Positions 1 to 6,003 of a stretch of 64,000 nt of DNA are shown piece after piece (positions within the stretch are counted from its first letter, which is position 1; every line of letters begins with the position of its first letter). Source of the DNA: Actinomycetes bacterium (GTDB taxonomy: Bacteria; Actinomycetota; Actinomycetes; Streptosporangiales; Streptosporangiaceae); contig JAJYTD010000016.1 of NCBI GenBank assembly GCA_021793235.1, forward strand, positions 1 to 64,000, written 5' to 3'. Position numbers and translations under genes: made by a program. The notes below the pieces were generated by a model. It worked only from the letters and a program-made list of their open reading frames with translations. It was not told the origin of the DNA and did no database searches.

Positions 1-2
1 TC

Positions 3-86
3 CTCCAACGCCAACTGCTGTGGGGCGTCGTCCTGGTCGTGGCCGGTCTGATCATCGCGCCCAGCAACTTCTACCCGGGGCTGTAG
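3..86 (+). CDS. C-terminal end of a membrane protein (partial)
   Basis: The frame is open from the window edge to a TAG at 84-86 and encodes 27 residues. They form one hydrophobic segment (about LLWGVVLVVAGLIIA) followed by a short polar tail, as at the end of a multi-pass membrane protein. A stem-loop follows within 45 bases. The family cannot be named from so little sequence. Confidence 0.55.
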   Translation, partial: LQRQLLWGVVLVVAGLIIAPSNFYPGL

Positions 87-127
87 CCCTCGGCCCTGCC
101 CACCCTGTCCTCCTCGCGGAAGCAGCG

Positions 128-150
128 GGCCGACCGCGGCGCGGTCGGCC
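128..150 (+). terminator. Stem-loop after the partial membrane gene
   Basis: GGCCGACC at 128-135 pairs with GGTCGGCC at 143-150 across a 7-nt loop. It lies between the end of the truncated upstream gene and thyX. There is no clear U-tract, as is common in high-GC actinobacteria. Confidence 0.5.
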
Positions 151-289
151 GCTTCCCGCCGATGCTAGGTTCGGACACGCGCCGGTCAGCGCGTGCCCGC
201 CCGCGGGCACGGGTACCGAGCGGCGCCGATGCCGACGAGTGAGGAGCCCGCGCCGCACAGGCGCGGCCATGGGGGAGAAGAAGCCGCAC

Positions 290-1090
290 ATGAAGAGCGT
301 CGAGCCCGAGGTGCACCTGGTCGCCCGGCCGCAACTGGACTATGCCGAGATCGCCCGCTACCTCGCCGATGTCGGCGGGCAGAGCTGGCTGGAGCGGCTG
401 GACCGCGGGGAACTGGACACCGTTCTCAACGACCCGCAGAACCTGGCCGAGTTCGCCGGGCGGCTGTGCTACCGCTCCTGGGAACCGGGGCTCAACCCCA
501 ACGTCACCCGTGTGCGCACCGACCAGGAGCAGTACCTGGGCAACATCTTGGCCAGCATGCACGGCTCGGTGCTCGAACACGTCAGTTTCAGCTTCGTGCT
601 GCACAACGTCAGCAGGGTGTTCACTCACGAAGTGGTCCGGCACCGCCCCGGTACGGCGATCTCGCAGGAGTCACTGCGCTTCGTGCGCCTGAGCGACCTG
701 CCGTTCTGGTTCCCCGACTGGGCCCAGGACGACCCGGAGCTGATGAAGCGCGCCACCGACATGCTGGAGCGGATGGAGGAGTTCCAGCGCTGGATGGCCG
801 AGCACTTCGGCCTGGACGAGGAAGGCGTGAAGTTCGCCGAGAAGAAGCACCGCACCTCGTTCATGCGCCGCTTCGCCCCCGAAGGCGTGGCCACCGGCCT
901 GGTGTGGACCGCCAACGTGCGCACCCTGCGCCACACCCTGGAGGCGCGCACCGCGCCCGGGGCCGAGGAGGAGATCCGCCTGGTGTTCAACAAGGTCGGC
1001 GAGGTGATGCAAAAGGAGGCCCCCGCCCTGTTCGGCGACTACGAGGTCACCGACGACGGCGCCTGGATCCCCAAGCACCGCAAGGTGTGA
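290..1090 (+). CDS. thyX: ThyX-like FAD-dependent thymidylate synthase, divergent subgroup
   Basis: Predicted 266-residue flavin-dependent thymidylate synthase, which methylates dUMP to dTMP using methylene-THF, FAD and NADPH. The frame is open further upstream, but the ATG at 290 is preceded by GGGGGAGAAG (271-280) and starts the family-like sequence. The signature is RHRPGTAISQES at residues 117-128. In the mycobacterial and Thermotoga enzymes, as I recall them, RHR is followed by seven residues and then the serine; here the nearest serines are after five or eight. A C-terminal substrate-binding-like segment (NVRTLRHTLEAR) is present. The gene stands alone, with no folate gene beside it. 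It could be a paralogue rather than the main dTMP source. The family call is fairly sure; activity is less so. Confidence 0.8.
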   Translation: MKSVEPEVHLVARPQLDYAEIARYLADVGGQSWLERLDRGELDTVLNDPQNLAEFAGRLCYRSWEPGLNPNVTRVRTDQEQYLGNILASMHGSVLEHVSFSFVLHNVSRVFTHEVVRHRPGTAISQESLRFVRLSDLPFWFPDWAQDDPELMKRATDMLERMEEFQRWMAEHFGLDEEGVKFAEKKHRTSFMRRFAPEGVATGLVWTANVRTLRHTLEARTAPGAEEEIRLVFNKVGEVMQKEAPALFGDYEVTDDGAWIPKHRKV

Positions 1091-1124
1091 GGCGCCTCCT
1101 CCCCGCCCCAAAACATCGGCGATC

Positions 1125-1170
1125 GTGCTCCTGCGGTCATACTCGGCGCCGAACATGACCGCAGGAGCAC
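1125..1170. terminator. Nested near-perfect 46-bp palindrome between convergent genes
   Basis: The 16-nt arm 1125-1140 (GTGCTCCTGCGGTCAT) is the exact reverse complement of 1155-1170. Between them lies a second perfect palindrome, TCGGCGCCGA at 1143-1152, separated by AC on each side. The whole can fold as 16 bp, a 2x2 internal mismatch and 5 more bp. It sits 35 nt after thyX and 36 nt before the stop of the convergent gene, so a bidirectional terminator is the simplest reading. A dispersed extragenic palindrome is the alternative. Confidence 0.7.
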
Positions 1171-1205
1171 CATCAGCGGAGAAAAGGGGGCACTGGAGCC
1201 GCGGG

Positions 1206-2063
1206 TCAGCCGCCTCCCGGCGCGGCGGCCCGACGGGACTCGGCCGCGGCGATGCCCGCCTTGCAGGCGCGGGCGAGGCCGCGGTGGTTGCGCCACCGTT
1301 CGAGGAAACCGAAGGGGGCCGGGGCGGGTGCGGGGCCTCCGGCGCCGGAGGCCACCACGAGTGTGTCCCCCTTGAGCGCCCCGGACCGGTGCCACCGCTC
1401 CCAGCGTTCGAAATCGGGGCTGTGCTGGTGGCCGAACACGAACGCGGGCTCACCCGCTCCTTCCAGCGCCGCGCCGTCGCGGCGCCACAGCTCCACGTCG
1501 TGTCCGGTGTCCGCGGGCCAGGCCGCGGCCGTGACCACATCGACCCTCGGACCGGCCGCGCCGGCCTCCGGGCCGCGAGCGCGTACCAGGAGCGCGTCCT
1601 CGGGCCGCGTGCGCGCCGGGAGCTCGCGCACGTCTTCGGCCTCGATCAGGGTGATCAGCACGCGGGGCACCCACCACCAGTTCTCCCGGCGGGTCATCAG
1701 GCCGTCGGCGCGCAACCGGCTCGGCGGGTGCTTGGTGATCTCCTGGTCCAGCAGGTGCTCCACGAAGCGCGTGCCGTCCAGGTCGAAGCGGATGTCCACG
1801 CGTCCGGCCCCCGCCAGCGCCGGCCCCGTATCGGGGGCGGCGCCGGTCAGGGCGAACACCGCGCGCCCCGACGTCATGGTGTCGACCATGCCGAGGTGGG
1901 CCAGTGGCAGAGCGACGCAAGGGTGGTCGTCCCACATCAGCGGGACCACTGGGATGCCGACCGGGCCCTCGGCTCCGAGCCAGCACAGCTCGGCGGTAAC
2001 CGAACGCCGCCAAACCGTGACCAGGTTGTGCAAGATCGGACCTTTGAGTGAGGAAGATCGCAT
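1206..2063 (-). CDS. Conserved hypothetical protein, split-barrel (PPOX-like) candidate
   Basis: A 285-residue soluble protein convergent with thyX. The N-terminal half (AELCWLGAEGPVGIPVVPLM, then CVALPLAHL and GRAVFALTG) has the alternating strand pattern of flavin-reductase or pyridoxamine-phosphate-oxidase split barrels, where low-specificity proteins read cofactors such as FMN or F420. That assignment is from pattern memory only. The C-terminal half is rich in Trp and Arg and has no motif I recognise. The ATG at 2063 is the first in frame; no strong ribosome-binding site is seen, and a GATAAAGT box on the minus strand just upstream could support a short leader. The gene is divergent from cstA. 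Confidence 0.6.
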   Translation of the reverse strand: MRSSSLKGPILHNLVTVWRRSVTAELCWLGAEGPVGIPVVPLMWDDHPCVALPLAHLGMVDTMTSGRAVFALTGAAPDTGPALAGAGRVDIRFDLDGTRFVEHLLDQEITKHPPSRLRADGLMTRRENWWWVPRVLITLIEAEDVRELPARTRPEDALLVRARGPEAGAAGPRVDVVTAAAWPADTGHDVELWRRDGAALEGAGEPAFVFGHQHSPDFERWERWHRSGALKGDTLVVASGAGGPAPAPAPFGFLERWRNHRGLARACKAGIAAAESRRAAAPGGG

Positions 2064-2191
2064 GTTAGCTTCTGATGACTTTATCCGACTCTTACGACAG
2101 CCACGATCCGGTTTCGGCTCCGCGGTGCCGCTCCGGCCGCACTGCGGTCCCCGGCCGGTGCCGAGAGGAAGCGATGAGGTGAGCAGGCCCC

Positions 2192-3946
2192 ATGCCAGCA
2201 GTCGTCGTCATGGTCGCTGTTCTGGCGATCTTCGCGCTGGGCTACCGGTACTACTCGGCGTATCTCGCCAAGCGCGTGTTCGCGCTTGATCCGGCGTTTG
2301 TCACCCCGGCCCACACCTACAAGGACGGAATCGACTTCGTCCCGACCAACAAGCACATCGTCTTCAGCCACCACTTCATCTCGGTGGCCGGCGCCGCCCC
2401 GATCGTGGGCCCGGCGGTGGCCGTCTTCTGGGGGTGGGGCCCCGCGCTGCTGTGGGTGGTGGTGGGCACGGTCTTCGCCGCCGGCGTGCACGACTTCGGG
2501 GCGCTGGTGGTGTCGGTGCGGCACAAGGCCAAGAGTATCGGCACCCTCGCCAGCGAAGTGATCAGCACCCGGTCCCGCACGCTGTTCCTACTGATCATCT
2601 TCTTCCTGCTGACGCTGGTGAACGCGGTGTTCGCCGTCGTCATCTCCAACCTGTTCGTGGCCAACCCCGGCGCGGTGCTGCCGACGGTGATCACCATCCC
2701 GCTGGCGATCGGCGTCGGGCAGTACATCTACCGCAAGCGCACCGCGGCACTGGTGCCCTCGCTCATCGTGCTGCTCATCGTCTACGCCTGCATCCCCGTG
2801 GGGCTGTGGGTGCCGATCACCGTCGACCCGATCGCCGAGGCCACCGGGACCACACCGAACACGGTGTGGATCGTGCTGATCTTCGCCTACGCCTTCATCG
2901 CCTCCCGGCTGCCGGTGTGGATGCTGCTGCAGCCCCGCGACTACGTCAATCAGCAGCAGATGGTGGTGGCGCTCGCGGTCATCCTGCTCGGTGTCGTGGT
3001 CGGGATGAACACCATCGTCGCGCCGGTCGTCAACGACGTGCCCGCGGATTCGCCGCCGTGGTTCCCGCTGCTGTTCATCACGGTCGCCTGCGGCGCGATC
3101 TCGGGGTTCCACAGCCTCGTCGCCTCCGGCACCACCGCCAAGCAGCTCGACAAGGAGACCGACGCCCGCTATGTCGGCTACCTGGCGTCCACGGGCGAGG
3201 GCACCCTCGCCCTGTGCTCCATTCTGGCCTGCACCGCGGGGGTGGCGGCCACCAGTACGGACTGGAACGCGCTCTACACCGATTTCGGCACGGCTTCGGC
3301 CGGCGCCACGGGCAACTTCGTCGATGGTGTCGCGGGCTTCGCGAACAACCTCGGCGTCCCGATGAGCGTGGGCGCGGTCTTCGCCGCGCTCGTGGTGATC
3401 AGCTTCGCCGCCACCACGATGGACACCGGGGTGCGGCTGCAGCGCTACATCGTCCAGGAGATCGCCGAGATCGTCCGGTTCACGCCGCTGGCCCGCAACC
3501 TCACCGCGGCCACCGCCGTCGCCACCGTCGTGCCGCTGGCCCTGTCCCTGATCCCGGGCGACTTCGCCTTCGGCCAGCTCTGGCAGCTGTTCGGCACCAC
3601 CAACCAGCTCACCGCCGGCCTGGCGCTCGCGGTGATCGCGGTCTGGGTCACCAAGAAGAGCCGCAACCCCGTCGCGGTCCTCATCCCGCTGGTGTTCCTG
3701 CTGTTCATGACCGCCTGGGCGCTGGTCATCAACCTGATCGACTTCGCCGCGGGCGAGGACCCGATACAGCGGTTCCTGCTGGCCCCGCTGGACCTGGCCG
3801 TCTTCGTCCTGGCGATGTGGCTGATCGTCGAGGCGGGCGTCGCCCTGCGCCGGGCGTGGGACCTGCGCAGGGAGTCGGCCGAGCCGCCTGCTGAGGAGCC
3901 GTCCACCGACGAGCCCGCGGCCGAGGGGACCGACGAGCAGACGTGA
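2192..3946 (+). CDS. cstA: CstA-family peptide/pyruvate transporter
   Basis: A 584-residue polytopic membrane protein of the carbon-starvation CstA family, whose E. coli members CstA and BtsT import peptides or pyruvate. Recognisable family segments are FVPTNKHIVFSHHFISVAGA (residues 50-69), then PIVGPAVAVFWGWGPALLW and VHDFGALVVSVRHKAKSIG. Some fifteen hydrophobic segments follow, ending in an acidic Glu/Pro/Ala-rich cytoplasmic tail. It is shorter than E. coli CstA (about 700 residues). Its stop overlaps the GTG of the next gene by 4 nt (GTGA, 3943-3946), so translation is probably coupled. Family assignment is secure; the substrate is not shown by the sequence. Confidence 0.93.
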   Translation: MPAVVVMVAVLAIFALGYRYYSAYLAKRVFALDPAFVTPAHTYKDGIDFVPTNKHIVFSHHFISVAGAAPIVGPAVAVFWGWGPALLWVVVGTVFAAGVHDFGALVVSVRHKAKSIGTLASEVISTRSRTLFLLIIFFLLTLVNAVFAVVISNLFVANPGAVLPTVITIPLAIGVGQYIYRKRTAALVPSLIVLLIVYACIPVGLWVPITVDPIAEATGTTPNTVWIVLIFAYAFIASRLPVWMLLQPRDYVNQQQMVVALAVILLGVVVGMNTIVAPVVNDVPADSPPWFPLLFITVACGAISGFHSLVASGTTAKQLDKETDARYVGYLASTGEGTLALCSILACTAGVAATSTDWNALYTDFGTASAGATGNFVDGVAGFANNLGVPMSVGAVFAALVVISFAATTMDTGVRLQRYIVQEIAEIVRFTPLARNLTAATAVATVVPLALSLIPGDFAFGQLWQLFGTTNQLTAGLALAVIAVWVTKKSRNPVAVLIPLVFLLFMTAWALVINLIDFAAGEDPIQRFLLAPLDLAVFVLAMWLIVEAGVALRRAWDLRRESAEPPAEEPSTDEPAAEGTDEQT

Positions 3947-4215
3947 TCGCATGGGAGCGGCTGCGCAGCGCGTGGCGCCGGGTCGAGGAGTTCCACGACG
4001 CGTGGTTCGAGGCCCGCTGGCGCCACGTGCTGCGCCGTGAAGCCCGCACCCAGCAGGACACGCTGCGCGCGCTGCTGCTGCTGCAGACTCTCGGCGTGGA
4101 CGGCCCGGTGGCCTATGAGACGCTGGATGTGCTCCCTTACATGGTTGCCGACCTGCATGAATGGCATCAGCGTATGGGGCGTGAGGAGTTCGGGGACCCT
4201 GGAGTGTGCTGTTGA
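3943..4215 (+). CDS. Small CC-terminal protein, YbdD-like partner of CstA
   Basis: A 90-residue protein ending in Cys-Cys-stop (REEFGDPGVCC). E. coli cstA is likewise followed by a short gene, ybdD, whose product also ends in two cysteines, so this is probably the CstA-associated small partner. I recall a family named cory-CC-star for actinobacterial proteins of this kind. The N-terminal half is basic and aromatic, the middle (LRALLLLQTLGV) amphipathic and the end hydrophilic. The start is a GTG overlapping the cstA stop, and its 3' end overlaps the ArsA-type gene, so all three are probably translated together. The invariant-looking CC may bind metal, carry a lipid or be a redox site; none is proven. 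Confidence 0.8.
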   Translation: MIAWERLRSAWRRVEEFHDAWFEARWRHVLRREARTQQDTLRALLLLQTLGVDGPVAYETLDVLPYMVADLHEWHQRMGREEFGDPGVCC

Positions 4216-5108
4216 GCGCCCGCAGCGACGATCCCGCGATCACCTTCTTCGGCGGCAAGGGCGGTGTGGGCAAGACCACCGTGGCCGCGGCCGCGGCTCT
4301 CCGGCTGGCCGACTCCGGGGCGCGCACGCTCCTCATCTCCACCGACCCCGCCCATTCCCTCGGCGATGCCCTGGAGACCCGGCTGGGCGACCGGCCCCGG
4401 CGCGTCGCCGACTGCCTCTGGGCCGCCGAACCCGATGCCGACGCCGCCGTCCGGCGGCGTGTCGAGGAGGTCACCGACGACGCCTACGCGGCGCTGCCGC
4501 GCGACATCATGCCGGCGGTGCGCCGCCATCTGGAGCATGCCGCCGCGAGCCCCGGCATGGCCGAGTCGGCTCTGGCCGACCTGCTCATCGGTGCGATGGA
4601 GCAGGTGCCGGGGGAGTGGGACCGGCTGGTCGTGGACAGCGCCCCGACCGGGCACCTGCTGCGGATGCTCGCCCTGCCGGAACTGCTCACTCCGTGGGTG
4701 CGGGGCCTGGCCCGGCAGCGAGAGCAGGCCGTCGACGCCGACCGGTTCGCGTCGGACATCGTGGGAGCAGGCCGCGAGCAGGCCGAGGACCCCCTGCTGG
4801 AGCGGCTGCACGCGCGCCGCCGCCGGCTGGAGCGCGCGGCCGCCCGGCTGCGCGGCGACGCGTGCGTGCGGCTGGTGCTGATTCCGCGCCGCATGGTGCT
4901 GGCCGAGACCGAACGGGCCGCCGATCAGCTCGCCGAAGCGGGCTTCCGGCTCGGCCCGGTGATCATCAACCAGATCCCCGAACACCCCGACGAGGAGATC
5001 CTGGGCGCCGCCCGGCGCCGCTTCGCGGCCTGCGGCGCGGTGGAGATTCCACTGGCCGACAAGGAGCCGACCGGGGCCGCGCGGCTGCGCGCCCTGGACC
5101 GAGCATGA
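4206..5108 (+). CDS. ArsA/Get3-family P-loop ATPase
   Basis: A 300-residue single-domain ATPase of the ArsA/GET3 group. The deviant Walker A, FFGGKGGVGKTT, lies near residues 16-27, followed by a switch-like TDPAHSLGDAL, and VVDSAPTGHLLRML, characteristic of ArsA/Get3. This is half the length of the duplicated ArsA of arsenic pumps, and no arsB or arsR is nearby. The start is GTG 4206 or TTG 4212 (TTGA overlap with the preceding stop); both lie inside the end of the CC-protein gene. The position suggests that it acts on or with CstA and the CC-terminal protein, by analogy with Get3 handling a membrane client; that is inference. Confidence 0.85.
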   Translation: MLLSARSDDPAITFFGGKGGVGKTTVAAAAALRLADSGARTLLISTDPAHSLGDALETRLGDRPRRVADCLWAAEPDADAAVRRRVEEVTDDAYAALPRDIMPAVRRHLEHAAASPGMAESALADLLIGAMEQVPGEWDRLVVDSAPTGHLLRMLALPELLTPWVRGLARQREQAVDADRFASDIVGAGREQAEDPLLERLHARRRRLERAAARLRGDACVRLVLIPRRMVLAETERAADQLAEAGFRLGPVIINQIPEHPDEEILGAARRRFAACGAVEIPLADKEPTGAARLRALDRA

Positions 5109-5132
5109 GGCGTGTCCTCCCCGGGTAGGCTC

Positions 5133-5172
5133 GCTATCTGGCTATCTGGCCATTTGGCTAGTCGGCCGGCTG
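5133..5172 (+). repeat. Degenerate 8-bp tandem repeat (5 units)
   Basis: Five successive octamers read GCTATCTG, GCTATCTG, GCCATTTG, GCTAGTCG, GCCGGCTG. The first two are identical and later units drift. The array lies just upstream of the phosphatidyltransferase start, so it belongs to that gene's 5' region and could affect its promoter or leader. Confidence 0.7.
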
Positions 5173-5191
5173 GACACACGGGGAGGTGGGG

Positions 5192-5944
5192 GTGGCGATC
5201 CGATCGAACGCGGCGAGCGACCGCGTGTGGACGGTTCCGAACGTACTGAGCATGCTGCGGCTGGCCGGGATCCCCGTTTTCCTGTGGCTTGTGCTGGTGC
5301 CGCAGGCGGACTGGTGGGCTCTGGGCGTGCTCGCCTTCGCGGGTGTTTCCGACTGGCTTGACGGCAAGATCGCGCGGGCCTGGAATCAGACCAGCAGGCT
5401 GGGAACGCTGCTGGACCCCATGGCCGACCGCCTCTACATCTTCGCGGCGCTGCTCGGCCTGGTGGTGCGCGATATCGTCCCCTGGTGGCTGATGGCCGTG
5501 CTGGTGCTGCGGGATGTGCTCATCGTGGCCGCCCTTCCGGTGCTGCGGCACTACGGCTACGGGCCGCTGCCGGTGAACTTCGCGGGCAAAGCCGCGACCC
5601 TGTGTCTTCTCTACTCCTTCCCGCTGCTGTTCATCGCCGTTTATGAGGGGATGGCCGGGGATGTGGCGCGGATTATTGGTTGGGCGTTCGCGATCTGGGG
5701 AACGGCTATCTACTGGTGGGCCGGATTGCTGTATGCGGTGCAGGGTCTGCGGCTGATCGGACAGACCCGGCGGGCCGACCGCCCGTCAGGCGCGGATACC
5801 GATTCCGCGCCGCGGTCGGCGGCCACGACCACCGGTCACGGAGCGGGACAGCAAGACCGCGCGGAGGCAGAGACGAGCGGTCCCCGCTCTGGTGACTCCG
5901 GGCCACCGTCCAGCGATAGGAAGGGAGCGACGTCCCCACCATGA
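5192..5944 (+). CDS. CDP-alcohol phosphatidyltransferase (PgsA-type)
   Basis: A 250-residue membrane enzyme transferring a phosphatidyl group from CDP-diacylglycerol to an alcohol. The family signature D-G-x2-A-R-x8-G-x3-D-x3-D is complete (DGKIARAWNQTSRLG then TLLDPMAD, residues 56-80). About six hydrophobic segments follow, then a 60-residue polar Ser/Arg/Asp tail. Actinobacterial relatives make phosphatidylglycerophosphate, cardiolipin or phosphatidylinositol phosphate; the sequence alone does not decide. GTG 5192 is preferred over GTG 5186 because GGGGAGG (5179-5185) is then correctly spaced. The stop overlaps an ATG (ATGA, 5941-5944) opening a 20-codon frame that leads into the next gene. 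Confidence 0.85.
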   Translation: MAIRSNAASDRVWTVPNVLSMLRLAGIPVFLWLVLVPQADWWALGVLAFAGVSDWLDGKIARAWNQTSRLGTLLDPMADRLYIFAALLGLVVRDIVPWWLMAVLVLRDVLIVAALPVLRHYGYGPLPVNFAGKAATLCLLYSFPLLFIAVYEGMAGDVARIIGWAFAIWGTAIYWWAGLLYAVQGLRLIGQTRRADRPSGADTDSAPRSAATTTGHGAGQQDRAEAETSGPRSGDSGPPSSDRKGATSPP

Positions 5945-6003
5945 GCACACGCCCGAGGGCGTCCCGCCGAGAACCGATCGGGGTCTGGGGGTGGCCCCGT
6001 TGA
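5941..6003 (+). CDS. 20-codon coupling ORF between two enzymes
   Basis: ATG 5941 overlaps the preceding stop (ATGA), with AGGAAGGGAG upstream at 5918-5927. The frame runs 20 codons to TGA 6001-6003, which overlaps the TTG at 6000 that begins the conserved MKAVVMAGGEG sequence of the next protein. The layout suggests termination-reinitiation coupling through a short leader. The peptide itself (Arg- and Trp-rich) resembles nothing known to me, and chance overlap is possible. Confidence 0.35.
   Translation: MSTRPRASRREPIGVWGWPR

Noticed and set aside
20-289. Extension of the ThyX frame upstream to position 20
   Set aside because: It overlaps the end of the preceding gene and a terminator hairpin, is Arg/Pro-rich, and the ATG at 290 has the ribosome-binding site.
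4206-5108. Arsenite efflux ATPase ArsA
   Set aside because: Single domain rather than duplicated, no arsB, arsR or arsD nearby; it overlaps a CstA operon.
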